A DNA stretch of 64,000 nt from Leucobacter chironomi DSM 19883 (GCF_000421845.1 NZ_ATXU01000006.1:175983-239982); one strand, 5' to 3'; counted from the first letter of the stretch, positions 7,504 to 15,761 are shown. Translations and numbers: made by a program. Notes: generated by a model not told the origin, from the sequence alone.

Positions 7504-9261
7504 TTGAAGCTCCTCCCTCCTCGATCGGCGGCCCTCGGCGCCGCCGCCGCGCTCGCCGTGTCGAGCGCGCTCCTCGTCGCCTCGCCGGCGTTCGCCGCCA
7601 CCGTCACTGACGACGCCGCGCTCACCGGCGTTCCCGGCTCCGCGCTCGGGGCCACCGCCACGCAGACGAAGTGCGATCTTGACGGCGATGGCAGGCTCGA
7701 CCTGGCGGTCGGCATGTACATGACGATGATGAGCGGCGGCGCCACGAACGACGAGGGGGCCTACGTGCTGATGGGGGCCGGTGACGGCGTCGCGAGCGGA
7801 GAGCTCGCCGCGGCGAACCCCGTGACGATCATGGATCCCTCCGATCTCGGCTGGTACAACGGGGGAGTCGACGTGCGCTGCGCGGGCGATGTGAACGGCG
7901 ACACCTTCGACGATCTGGTGCTCGTCGCGCAGGGCTCGGCCGCCTACATCGTCTACGGCGATGCCGATTTCGCGACGCTCGGTCCCATCGATCTGGTCGC
8001 GGATCTCGGCACGCGCGTGCACAAGCTCTCGGGCGGCGTCGGCGATATCGACGGCGACGGCCGCGACGAGGTCGCGGTGAATCAGATCGGCGGGGCCGTG
8101 GTGATCGTCGACGCGGAGCAGCTCGTGGCCCCCGACACTGCGATCGCGACGATGCCGGGCACGCGCATTGCGGGGGCGGGCATCGACATCGTCTCCATGG
8201 CGGGCGTCGGCGATGTGAACGGCGACGGCCGCGACGATCTCGCCGTGGGCAGCGCCTCGTACACGGGTCCCGCCGCGGCCAGCCCCTACACCGGCGCGGT
8301 CTGGGTGCTCACCGATCTCGGCGCCGATGTGACGCTCGGCACGGGCCCCGTTCCGGGTTTCCGCATCGACGGCCCCGCTCGCGGCTACGACCTGCTCGGC
8401 ACCTCGGTCGTCGGCCTGGGGGACATCGACGGTGACGGTCTCGGCGACCTCCTGATCGGCGGAGAGTCGGACTCGCCGCGTTCGGGCAGTGCGGTTGTTG
8501 TGCGCGGCGGGGCCGATGGCGCGAACGTCGCGACCGATCCGCTCGCGACGACCGGCTTCGCCGTGCACGCGGCGGATGACTCGTCGGTGCAGCGCGGCTG
8601 GTGGCTCAACGGCGTGGCCGGGGACGACCACTTCGGGCATGCGGTCGGCGCGGTGCGCATGGCCGGCTGGTCGATGCTGCTCGCGGGCGGCATGGACGGC
8701 TCGATCGACCCGGCACAGCCCGGGGCGGGCTATGTGCTCGCGCTCGACTCGCGCTATCTCGTCGGCGGGCGGATCCCGCTGTCGCCCACGGGCGTCTTCG
8801 AAGTCTCAGGGCTCGTCGGGGCGGCCGATGCGGTCGGCGCGAACCTCGTTCTCGGCGCGGAGGCGGGCCAGCATCTCGCCCGATCCTTCGCCGACCTCAC
8901 CGCAGATGCGACCGGCGATCAGGTGCGATTCGCTGCGGGAGCTACGGCGCTCTTCAGCCCGGGCACCGCGCCGGCGGTGCGGGTGATCACCATGAACGCT
9001 CCTGCCCCGGCGGCGCCCCCGAATCCGGGTACCAAGCCGACGCCGAACCCGACGCCGAACCCGACGCCCGTGCCGCAGCCCACGGCGCCGAGTCCGACGC
9101 TTCCGACGGGGGACGATCCGTCCCCGGGTGATCGCGAGGCGAGAAGCCTGAGTCGCACTGGCGCGGCGGATCCGGTCTGGGGTCTCGCTGCAGCTGGTGC
9201 CGCCGTCGTCCTCGGTGCGGGGTTCGTGCTGGTACAGCGCCGACGTCGCCCTTCCGTATAA
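7504..9261 (+). CDS. Secreted FG-GAP repeat protein with cell-wall sorting signal
   Basis: This 585-residue exported protein starts with a signal peptide (KLLPPRS..., hydrophobic core, cleavage likely after SPAFA near residue 31). It then carries several FG-GAP/VCBS-type calcium-binding loops such as DLDGDGRLDLAVG, GDVNGDTFDDLVLV, GDIDGDGRDEVAVN, GDVNGDGRDDLAVG and GDIDGDGLGDLLIG, which imply an integrin-like beta-propeller. A Pro/Thr-rich spacer (PNPTPNPTPVPQP) precedes LSRTG, a hydrophobic helix and RRRRPSV, the layout of a sortase substrate. I chose the TTG at 7504, preceded by GAAAGG; the open frame runs upstream to 7459. The ligand is unknown. An iron box lies upstream. Confidence 0.85.
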   Translation: MKLLPPRSAALGAAAALAVSSALLVASPAFAATVTDDAALTGVPGSALGATATQTKCDLDGDGRLDLAVGMYMTMMSGGATNDEGAYVLMGAGDGVASGELAAANPVTIMDPSDLGWYNGGVDVRCAGDVNGDTFDDLVLVAQGSAAYIVYGDADFATLGPIDLVADLGTRVHKLSGGVGDIDGDGRDEVAVNQIGGAVVIVDAEQLVAPDTAIATMPGTRIAGAGIDIVSMAGVGDVNGDGRDDLAVGSASYTGPAAASPYTGAVWVLTDLGADVTLGTGPVPGFRIDGPARGYDLLGTSVVGLGDIDGDGLGDLLIGGESDSPRSGSAVVVRGGADGANVATDPLATTGFAVHAADDSSVQRGWWLNGVAGDDHFGHAVGAVRMAGWSMLLAGGMDGSIDPAQPGAGYVLALDSRYLVGGRIPLSPTGVFEVSGLVGAADAVGANLVLGAEAGQHLARSFADLTADATGDQVRFAAGATALFSPGTAPAVRVITMNAPAPAAPPNPGTKPTPNPTPNPTPVPQPTAPSPTLPTGDDPSPGDREARSLSRTGAADPVWGLAAAGAAVVLGAGFVLVQRRRRPSV

Positions 9262-9283
9262 AACATCTAACGCGCTAAGGTTT

Positions 9284-9310
9284 AAGCGGCGGCGCAGCTG
9301 CCCGCCGCTT
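9284..9310. terminator. Small hairpin between the FG-GAP and cupin genes
   Basis: A 9-bp perfect stem (AAGCGGCGG and CCGCCGCTT) with a 9-nt loop, 22 bp after the FG-GAP stop codon. There is no T-run. It could be a weak terminator or part of the cupin leader. An AT-rich stretch, TATAAAACATC, starts at 9257. Confidence 0.4.
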
Positions 9311-9338
9311 CGACGAACATCCAACGATGGAGATTGCA

Positions 9339-9695
9339 ATGACGCAACACGTGGCCGTGACCGAGGTATTCGAGCGCATCGCCGATGCCGGTCCGCTGGG
9401 CGCCCCGCTGGGCACCTCGACGACGGGCCCCACGCAGACCTGGCTCGAGGAGTTCACCTCGGATTCCGAGAAGGGCGTACACACCGGTTTCTGGCGTTGC
9501 GAGCCGGGCGTCTCGGAGTGGGACTTCGCCGATATGGGCGAGGTGATCCACGTGCTGCGCGGGCGCATGGTCGTGACCGAGCAGGGCGGCGAGCCGGTCG
9601 AGCTCGGTCCGGGCGACGTGGCGTCGTTCCCCACCGGCTGGAAGGGCACGTGGGAGATCACCGAGACGCTCGAGAAGTTCTACGTGATGCTCTGA
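9339..9695 (+). CDS. Cupin-domain protein (DUF861-like)
   Basis: This 118-residue single-cupin protein has the conserved barrel strands GVSEWDFADMGEVIHVLRGRMVV and ELGPGDVASFPTGWKGTWEI, which resemble the Cupin_3/DUF861 group (ureidoglycine aminohydrolase-like). Members of this group often sit in amine and GABA catabolic loci. The His and Glu positions of the first motif suggest possible metal binding, but the function is unproved. The ATG at 9339 is preferred because GGAG lies 6 bases upstream; the ATG at 9327 has no site. It has its own terminator, so it is transcribed separately from the permease that follows. Confidence 0.78.
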   Translation: MTQHVAVTEVFERIADAGPLGAPLGTSTTGPTQTWLEEFTSDSEKGVHTGFWRCEPGVSEWDFADMGEVIHVLRGRMVVTEQGGEPVELGPGDVASFPTGWKGTWEITETLEKFYVML

Positions 9696-9708
9696 CCTGT
9701 TTGCGCGC

Positions 9709-9738
9709 GAAGGCCGGGGTCGTGAGACCCCGGCCTTC
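9709..9738 (+). terminator. Rho-independent terminator of the cupin gene
   Basis: Perfect 13-bp stem GAAGGCCGGGGTC with GTGA loop and complement at 9726-9738, followed by GTCGTCT, 13 bp after the cupin stop codon. Confidence 0.85.
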
Positions 9739-9764
9739 GTCGTCTCCGCGGCATCTGCTCGGAG

Positions 9765-9788
9765 AATTCATGCATCTGTGCATGAATT
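9765..9788. promoter_or_regulatory. Perfect 10-4-10 palindrome, candidate operator
   Basis: AATTCATGCA, four bases TCTG, then the exact complement TGCATGAATT. It lies about 50 bp upstream of the promoter-like sequence of the permease gene and is strikingly AT-rich for this genome. The symmetry fits a homodimeric regulator such as the GntR protein encoded at 20362, but no link is shown. Confidence 0.5.
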
Positions 9789-9838
9789 TGTTTCCGATGT
9801 GTTGCGGTATTGATTCCGTTACCCTTCAGCGCTTGCCT

Positions 9839-9869
9839 TTGAAAAACATCTAGATGTAGTTTGTATATG
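9839..9869 (+). promoter_or_regulatory. Candidate promoter of the permease gene
   Basis: TTGAAA at 9839-9844 and GTATAT or TATATG at 9863-9869 form a sigma70-like pair with 18-19 nt spacing. A perfect 10-bp palindrome, CATCTAGATG at 9847-9856, sits between the two boxes and could be a repressor site. Confidence 0.45.
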
Positions 9870-9932
9870 GCGATCCCGTCGTGACGGCGGGTGCGTCATC
9901 ACAGGCAGACGTACAAGGGAGTACTTGCGACC

Positions 9933-11429
9933 ATGTCAGACAACACACCCGTCGTGGAGCACGACGAGGACGCGGCCCATCTCGCGTCCCTCGGCTATTC
10001 CTACGACACCACCTTCAAACGAGACATGACCTTCTGGGGCAACGTCTCGCTCGGCTTCACCTACCTGTCGCCGATCGCCGGCGTCTACTCGATGTTCGCG
10101 ATCTCGCTCGGCCAGGCCGGGCCGCCCATGGCGTGGGCGCTCGTCATCGCGCTCGTGGGCCAGTTCCTCGTGGCGCTCGTCTTCGGCGAGGTCGTCTCGA
10201 ACTATCCCGTCGCCGGTGGCGTCTATCCGTGGTCGCGTCGCCTCTGGGGTCGCAAGTGGGCCTGGATGAACGGCTGGATCTACGTCGTCGCCCTCGTCGG
10301 TACCCTCGCGGCGGTGGCGTACGGCGCCGCGCCGTTCGTCGCTTCGATCTTCGGCGGCAGTCTCGACGCCGGCGGCACCGTGCTCGTCGCGCTCGGCACG
10401 CTCGTGATCGCCACCATCCTCAACTTCTCGGGCACGCGAGTGCTGAGCCTCGCCGCCACGGTCGGCCTCATCGCCGAGATGATCGGAGCCGTCGGCATCA
10501 GCCTTTACCTGCTGCTGTTCCACCGCCAGCAGGACTGGTCGGTGGTCTTCGACAACCAAGGCATCGGCAACGACGCACCCGGCGGCTACCTTGGCGCCTT
10601 CGCCGCAGCGGCGCTCATCGGCATGTTCGCGTATTACGGCTTCGAGGCCAATGGCGACGTGGCCGAGGAGATCAAGAACCCGAGCGCCCGCGTGCCGAAG
10701 GCCATGCGCATGACGCTCTACATCGGCGGCTTCGCGGCCAATGTGCTGGTGTTCTCGCTCGTATTCGCTGTGCCCGATTTCGCAGCTGTCGCGAGCGGCG
10801 ATGTGGCCGACCCGATTGGCGAGGCGCTGCACAACGCTTTCGGCCCTGTCTTCCCGCTCGTCATGTTCGTGGTGGTCGTCGCCTTCATCTCGTGCATCAC
10901 GAGCCTGCAGGCCGCTGCGAGCCGCCTCGTCTACTCGATGGCGCGCGACGGGTTCCTGCCCGCTTCGCGCTTCCTCGCCAGCTTCAACGAGAAGCGCCAC
11001 GTGCCGAACAACGCACTGCTCACCGCGGCGTTCTTCCCGGCCGCAGTGGTAGTGCTCTCGCTGCTGCTCGAGGATGCGCTGACCGCGATGGTCGGTTTCG
11101 GCACCGTGGGCATCTACATCGGATTCCAGATGGTCGTGCTCGCCGCCCTGCGCGCCCGCCTGATGGGATGGCGTCCTGCCGGCAAGTTCCGGCTCGGTGC
11201 CTGGGCCTACCCCGTCAACGTGCTCGCGCTGGTCTGGGGCATCGCGGCGGTGCTCAACATCCTGTGGCCGCGCCCGACAGGTGGCGGCTGGGGCGAGGAC
11301 TACCTGCTCATCATGACGACGGTCGGCGTGATCGCCGTCGGCTGGATCTACATGCTCGCCTCGAAGGCGTACGCCAAGGGCGACGCGCCCGCCGGTGACG
11401 CGAGCGGGCCGATCCGCACCACGGTCTGA
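9933..11429 (+). CDS. APC-family amino acid/polyamine permease
   Basis: This is a 498-residue integral membrane protein with about 12 hydrophobic segments. The N-terminal region (TFWGNVSLGFTYLSPIAGVYSMF and VVSNYPVAGGVYPWSRRLWG) matches the amino acid-polyamine-organocation superfamily. It probably imports an amino acid, GABA or polyamine by proton symport. The ATG at 9933 is preceded by AAGGGAG 12 bases upstream; the longer frame from 9891 adds an unlikely basic leader. The following gene encodes a PuuD-like gamma-glutamyl hydrolase, as in the Puu putrescine pathway. A strong terminator separates the two genes. Confidence 0.88.
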   Translation: MSDNTPVVEHDEDAAHLASLGYSYDTTFKRDMTFWGNVSLGFTYLSPIAGVYSMFAISLGQAGPPMAWALVIALVGQFLVALVFGEVVSNYPVAGGVYPWSRRLWGRKWAWMNGWIYVVALVGTLAAVAYGAAPFVASIFGGSLDAGGTVLVALGTLVIATILNFSGTRVLSLAATVGLIAEMIGAVGISLYLLLFHRQQDWSVVFDNQGIGNDAPGGYLGAFAAAALIGMFAYYGFEANGDVAEEIKNPSARVPKAMRMTLYIGGFAANVLVFSLVFAVPDFAAVASGDVADPIGEALHNAFGPVFPLVMFVVVVAFISCITSLQAAASRLVYSMARDGFLPASRFLASFNEKRHVPNNALLTAAFFPAAVVVLSLLLEDALTAMVGFGTVGIYIGFQMVVLAALRARLMGWRPAGKFRLGAWAYPVNVLALVWGIAAVLNILWPRPTGGGWGEDYLLIMTTVGVIAVGWIYMLASKAYAKGDAPAGDASGPIRTTV

Positions 11430-11453
11430 TCCCGATTCACTTCGCAACAAACG

Positions 11454-11511
11454 ACGGGAGTCCCGTCGCACCGCCCCGGCTTCGGTGGGGGCAGGGCGGC
11501 GGGACTCCCGT
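11454..11511 (+). terminator. Hairpin downstream of the permease gene
   Basis: Outer arms ACGGGAGTCCCG (11454-11465) and its complement ending at 11511 continue inward with GC-rich imperfect pairing and a loop around CGGCTTCGG. It begins 25 bp after the permease stop codon and ends 21 bp before the next start, so it may also act as an attenuator of the downstream gene. Confidence 0.65.
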
Positions 11512-11532
11512 CTCTCACCCGAAAGGACCCCG

Positions 11533-12312
11533 ATGACCGACCTCGCCGTCGACCCGACCCCCTTCCTCGCCGTGGGCGAGGAGGATCCGGATGGCCCGCT
11601 GATCCCGATGGTGGTGTCACTCACCTTCCCGGGAATGGATGCCCTTTCGCACGGGCTGCAGGACGAGTTCACGAGGATCGCGTTCGACGCGGTGCGCGCC
11701 GCGGGCGGCAGGCCGCGGCTCGTCGATTCGGCCGGCGAGCGGTTGGCGTCGGCGGAGGAAGTGCTGGGCGGTGCTGACGGGGTGGTGTTCCTCGGCGGCG
11801 GAGACGTCGACCTCGACTGCTACGGTCACGGCGGCCCGCCGCCGGCGAATCTGTACGGTGTGGATCGTCGCGCCGACGACTACTGCATCGGGTTGATCCG
11901 CGACGCGGTGGATCGCGATCTGCCGACGCTCGCGATCTGCCGCGGCTCGCAGCTGCTCAATGTGGCATTCGGCGGCACGCTGATCCCCGATATCGGCAAT
12001 TGGCCGATGCACAAGGGCGGCCCAGGCGAGGCGCTGTTCATCGACGAGGAGGTGATCCTCGAGCCGGGTTCTGAGATCGAGCGCATTCTGGGGCGTTCGC
12101 GCGTCATCGTGCGCAACGGCCACCATCAGGCCGTCGCGGAGGTCGCGCCCGCGCTGCGGGCGACGGCGCACGCGCACGACGGCATCGTGGAGGCGACGCA
12201 GCATCGCGAAGCGGCTTGGGTGCTCGGGGTGCAGTGGCATCCTGAGGAACCGGATGCGGATGCGGCGGATCGGGCGCGGATCTTCGGCGAGCTCGTGCGT
12301 CGAGCCGCCTGA
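11533..12312 (+). CDS. Gamma-glutamyl-gamma-aminobutyrate hydrolase-like (class I GATase)
   Basis: This 259-residue peptidase C26 protein is related to PuuD, which releases GABA and glutamate from gamma-glutamyl-GABA. The nucleophile is Cys136 in AICRGSQLLNVAFGG, and His/Glu are in VQWHPEEP near residue 236. The oxyanion region FLGGGDVDLDCYG is also present. The ATG at 11533 follows GAAAGG. Sitting next to an amine/amino acid permease, it is most likely the deglutamylating step of an imported amine pathway. A second PuuD-like gene lies at 18002, so the two may act on different gamma-glutamyl compounds. Confidence 0.85.
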   Translation: MTDLAVDPTPFLAVGEEDPDGPLIPMVVSLTFPGMDALSHGLQDEFTRIAFDAVRAAGGRPRLVDSAGERLASAEEVLGGADGVVFLGGGDVDLDCYGHGGPPPANLYGVDRRADDYCIGLIRDAVDRDLPTLAICRGSQLLNVAFGGTLIPDIGNWPMHKGGPGEALFIDEEVILEPGSEIERILGRSRVIVRNGHHQAVAEVAPALRATAHAHDGIVEATQHREAAWVLGVQWHPEEPDADAADRARIFGELVRRAA

Positions 12313-12348
12313 GCGCGTTCGGCCGCGCAGCCGCCACCGCACACGAAA

Positions 12349-12400
12349 TGCCCTCGCAGATGGTGCACTCTTCACCGACAGTGCAACATCTGCGAGGGCA
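12349..12400. terminator. Bidirectional terminator hairpin
   Basis: Arms of 21 nt (12349-12369 and 12380-12400) pair with a single mismatch around a 10-nt loop. It lies between the convergent PuuD-like and flavodoxin genes. One arm reads TGCCCTCGCAGATGGTGCACT. Confidence 0.75.
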
Positions 12401-12463
12401 GATTCAGTAGACGGAGGCCGCGGAGGCTTGGGCTGTGACACCGGGCCCGCGACACCGTGTCCG

Positions 12464-12922
12464 CTACACCGTGGCGGAGGCAGCTTCGAGCACGCCGGGC
12501 AGCCACTCGAGCGCAACATCGCTGCCCATGTCCCAGGAGGAGGCGTCGTGGCGGCCGTAGTCGCCCACCCGCTCGGCGCCCTGCTGCGCGAAGCGGCGAT
12601 CGATGTGCTCGCTGCCCTGGCTGTACGTCTCCTCGTAGAAGGTGTCGCCGAGCCCGAACATGGCGTAGCGCACACCGGTGAGATCGGGCAGCGCAGCGTC
12701 GAAGGCCTCGGCGAACGGGATCGCCGTGTTGGGCAGATCTCCCTCGCCGTGCGTGGAGCACACCACGAGATAGAAGCGCTCAGGGGTGAGCTCTGCCGGA
12801 TCGAAGTTCTGCAGGTCGAAGACCTCGACGTCGTCGTGGGTCTCGCGCAGCTTCGCGCCGAGATCCTCGGCGATGAGCTCGGAGTTGCCGGATTCGGTGC
12901 CGTAGAGAACCGTGAACTTCAC
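12464..12922 (-). CDS. Flavodoxin-like electron carrier
   Basis: This 152-residue protein has the flavodoxin FMN-phosphate loop YGTESGNSE at residues 7-15, an FMN-ring loop STHGEGDLPNTA near 56 and the third loop FGLGDTFYEETY near 90. Length and motifs fit a free MioC/flavodoxin-type carrier rather than a domain of a larger reductase. It is followed, in transcription order, by nothing on the same strand, and is preceded 73 bp upstream by the ferredoxin reductase gene. The divergent P450 gene suggests that it carries electrons from the reductase to the P450, as cindoxin does for P450cin. That role is inferred from position. Confidence 0.85.
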   Translation of the reverse strand: MKFTVLYGTESGNSELIAEDLGAKLRETHDDVEVFDLQNFDPAELTPERFYLVVCSTHGEGDLPNTAIPFAEAFDAALPDLTGVRYAMFGLGDTFYEETYSQGSEHIDRRFAQQGAERVGDYGRHDASSWDMGSDVALEWLPGVLEAASATV

Positions 12923-12995
12923 AGCTGGTTTCCTCTCAGAAGGAGCGTTGCGCTCGGTGGTCGGGGGTCGAGCCCGGGGCTCGGTGTTCGGTGGC

Positions 12996-14270
12996 CTACG
13001 CCCCGCGGGCGATGTCGATCATGCGGTCGTGGTCGGGAAGCTTGCGTCTGACCCGGTCGGAGGCGGCGAGGGAGCGCTCGTGCTCATCGAGCCTGAGCCA
13101 CTGCTCGTAGCCGATGGCGCGATCCCGCACCTCCGCGGCGAGCCCGTCGAAGCCGAGTGTAGACGGCGACGCCGACAGCGAGCCGTCCGCCAGATCCGCC
13201 ACGATCTCGTCGGACACTGCCTTGGCGCACGCGCGGTTCTCGGGGATCGCACCGCGCGGTCCCCGCTTCGCCCATCCGGTGCGATACAGCCCGGGCTCGA
13301 CGCGGCCGGTCTCGGCGCCCGCGGCGGTGAGGGCTGCGAAGGCGTGATCCGGGTGCGCCGCGAATCCGATCGCCGTGACCACAGAGCTTGCGGGCACCAC
13401 GACCACCTCGTCGCCGGAGGCGAACTCGACGCCCTCCGCACGGTGCTCGCCGAGCACCCGCAGCGGGGTCAGCCCGAAGCGCAGCGTCACCTCCGGGCCG
13501 TCGCCGCGGGGGCGATCCGGCGCGATCATCTCGCGGATCGCCGCAACGCGCCCCGCCGCAGCTCGATCGAGCTGCGAGCCGGCGCCCCCCTCGACGGGAT
13601 CGGGCGAGGTGTAGACGGCGCGGGGGAGCGCCGCCAGTTCTTTCAGCATCTGCGGGTCGCCCTTCGAATCAGGGGCGGCGGAGCGGCTGACGAGGGTGAC
13701 GCGCTCGGCGGGTGCTGCGAGGTAGGCGTCGAGCGCCTCGTCGGCGACGTCGCTGCCCTCGTACGCGGCGCGATCCTTCACCAGGAAGCGGAGCACGTCG
13801 AGGGCCACGTTGCCGCCGCCGATGACGACCACATCGGAGCCCAGCTCGGGCAGCGGCGCGGCCGCATCGGGGTGGGCGTTGAGGGCGCGCGTGATGGCGC
13901 CCGCGCCGATGACGCCCGGCAGCTCGGCCCCCGGGATGCCGAGCTCGCGGTCGGCGGTGAGGCCGGTCGCGATCACGACCGCGTCGAACAGTTCGCGCAG
14001 CTGCGCGAGGGAGACGTCGCGCCCCACCTCGATGCCGCCGGCGAAGCGCACCGCCTCGTGCTGGAAGAGCCTGTCGAACTGCCGCGTGATGGCCTTGGTG
14101 TGCTGGTGGTCGGCGGCGACGCCGTAGCGCACCAGCCCGAAGGGCGACGCGAGACGGTCGAACACGGTGAGCTCGCAGCCCGGCACGGCGCGCAGCAGCG
14201 ACTGAGCGAGATAGCAGCCCGCGGGGCCGCTGCCGATCACGGCGATCTTCGGGGTCGTGGATGACGACAT
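12996..14270 (-). CDS. fprA: Ferredoxin/flavodoxin-NADP+ reductase, FprA type
   Basis: This is a 424-residue adrenodoxin-reductase-like flavoprotein. The FAD dinucleotide fold is at the N-terminus (IAVIGSGPAGCYLAQSLL), the ASPFGLVRYGVAADHQ block follows, and the NADPH fold is at VVVIGGGNVALDVLRFL near residue 160. A C-terminal GWAKRGPRGAIPENRACA block is also typical of FprA. It transfers electrons from NADPH to a small carrier, here most likely the adjacent flavodoxin. The ATG at 14270 has AAAGGAG 6 bases upstream; the longer frame to 14474 runs through the AT-rich promoter region and is rejected. It diverges from the P450 gene. Confidence 0.9.
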   Translation of the reverse strand: MSSSTTPKIAVIGSGPAGCYLAQSLLRAVPGCELTVFDRLASPFGLVRYGVAADHQHTKAITRQFDRLFQHEAVRFAGGIEVGRDVSLAQLRELFDAVVIATGLTADRELGIPGAELPGVIGAGAITRALNAHPDAAAPLPELGSDVVVIGGGNVALDVLRFLVKDRAAYEGSDVADEALDAYLAAPAERVTLVSRSAAPDSKGDPQMLKELAALPRAVYTSPDPVEGGAGSQLDRAAAGRVAAIREMIAPDRPRGDGPEVTLRFGLTPLRVLGEHRAEGVEFASGDEVVVVPASSVVTAIGFAAHPDHAFAALTAAGAETGRVEPGLYRTGWAKRGPRGAIPENRACAKAVSDEIVADLADGSLSASPSTLGFDGLAAEVRDRAIGYEQWLRLDEHERSLAASDRVRRKLPDHDRMIDIARGA

Positions 14271-14407
14271 CGCAGCTCCTTTGCGGTGCGGTGCGGCAGG
14301 GGGAGTTTCGGCACAGTGCCACGATCCGGCGCTCCGTTGCGATCCGGTCGATGCCATCAGTGTAGCGCTAAAGATGTGCTTGGTGAATGATTTTTCCTGA
14401 TATTCCC

Positions 14408-14448
14408 AAATCGACCCACCGATTTCCCAAGAGAGCTTGCGGTATAAA
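14408..14448. promoter_or_regulatory. Divergent promoter region with operator-like palindrome
   Basis: AAATCG at 14408-14413 and its complement CGATTT at 14420-14425 form a spaced palindrome. TATAAA at 14443-14448 is a good -10 for the rightward P450 gene, and the second arm of the palindrome lies at the matching -35 position (17-nt spacing). The whole 14350-14475 stretch is AT-rich, unlike its surroundings. Confidence 0.45.
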
Positions 14449-14522
14449 ACATTCACAGATAACTTATTTACCACCGGCCGCTCGCGAAACCGAGCGGATC
14501 AGAATTCGACAAAGGAGTACGG

Positions 14523-15761
14523 ATGACCGGAGAGACGACCCAGGCGGACGTCCCGTATCTCGACATCGCCTCGCCCGAGTTCGCCATGAACTCGGAAGCG
14601 GTGCGAGACGCCCGCGAACGCAGCTGGTACGCGAAGACCAACTACGGCTACGGCGTGCTGCGCTACAAAGAGGTCACCGAGCTGCTGAAGCACCCGAGCC
14701 TCAACCAGGGCAGCGCGAAGTGGCCCGACCACCACGGCGTGCACTCCGGCATCTTCTACGAGTGGTGGGCGAAGAACCTGCTCGTGCTCGAAGGAGAAGA
14801 GCACCACCGCATCCGCCGCCTGCTCAACCCCGCCTTCTCGCCCAGCGTCGCGCGCAAACTCGAACCCGAGTTCGCCGAGATCGCGAACGAGCTCATCGAC
14901 GGCATGAAGCAGAAGCACGCCCGCGGCGAGCAGGTCGAATTCGTCGCCGACTTCTCCGAGCCCTTCGCCACCCGTGCCCTCTGCGCCATGATGGGCCTCG
15001 ACCACGACCACTGGCCCTTCATCGCCTCACGTGCCAACACCGTCGGCTACGCGCTCAGCGTGACCATCAAAGAAGACATCGACCGCGTCGACGAGGCCGT
15101 GCAGGAACTCTACGACTTCGTGGGCCGGCTCATCGACGAACGACGCGAACAGCCCGGCGATGACGTCGTCTCGCGCCTCGTGCAGTTCTCGCAGGCCGAC
15201 GACAAGCTCAGCGACGCCGAACTGCGCAACGCCCTCGTGCTCATGCTGTTCGGCGGCATGGACACCACGCGCAACCAGATCGGCCTGCTGCTGCAGACCT
15301 TCATGCGCAACCCCGAGCAGTGGGAACTGCTCGCCCAGGATCCCGCGAAGTACGCCAAGCCCGCCCTCGAAGAAGGCCTGCGCGTCAACCCCACCACCCG
15401 CTGGGTCACCCGCGAAGCCAACGAAGACTTCGAGTTCCACGGCCTCGAAATCGAAAAGGGCACCACCGTGCACCTCTTCACCATGTCGAGCGGCACCGAC
15501 CCCGAGGCCTACCCCGACCCCGACATCGACCTCAACGCCGGCAGCGAGCCCGGATCCGAACGCCGCAAGCAGCACCACACCTTCGGCGGAGGCGTGCACC
15601 ACTGCCTCGGCCACTACATCGCCCGCGCCGACATGAGCATCGCCCTGCCGCTGCTCGCCCAGGCCTTCACCGACATCTCCTGCCCCGGCGGCGACGAGTG
15701 GCTGCCCGACTCCGGCAACCACGGCCCCGTCCGCCTGCCGATCGAGTTCACCGTGCGCTGA
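14523..15761 (+). CDS. Cytochrome P450
   Basis: This 412-residue soluble monooxygenase has the heme ligand Cys361 in FGGGVHHCLGHYIARAD, the K-helix EEGLR and an I-helix LMLFGGMDTTRNQ that has Gly-Gly-Met where AG-x-DT is usual. It should hydroxylate a small substrate in the cytoplasm using electrons from the divergent FprA and flavodoxin. The next gene encodes a glutamine-synthetase-like ligase. Actinobacterial P450s of pyrrolidine, piperidine and morpholine degradation (PipA/MorA) are also known near such a ligase gene, so an amine substrate is an attractive inference. The ATG at 14523 has AAAGGAG upstream. Confidence 0.92.
   Translation: MTGETTQADVPYLDIASPEFAMNSEAVRDARERSWYAKTNYGYGVLRYKEVTELLKHPSLNQGSAKWPDHHGVHSGIFYEWWAKNLLVLEGEEHHRIRRLLNPAFSPSVARKLEPEFAEIANELIDGMKQKHARGEQVEFVADFSEPFATRALCAMMGLDHDHWPFIASRANTVGYALSVTIKEDIDRVDEAVQELYDFVGRLIDERREQPGDDVVSRLVQFSQADDKLSDAELRNALVLMLFGGMDTTRNQIGLLLQTFMRNPEQWELLAQDPAKYAKPALEEGLRVNPTTRWVTREANEDFEFHGLEIEKGTTVHLFTMSSGTDPEAYPDPDIDLNAGSEPGSERRKQHHTFGGGVHHCLGHYIARADMSIALPLLAQAFTDISCPGGDEWLPDSGNHGPVRLPIEFTVR

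Noticed and set aside
9327..9338. Upstream ATG of the cupin gene
   Set aside because: It has no ribosome site, whereas GGAG lies at the right distance from the ATG at 9339.
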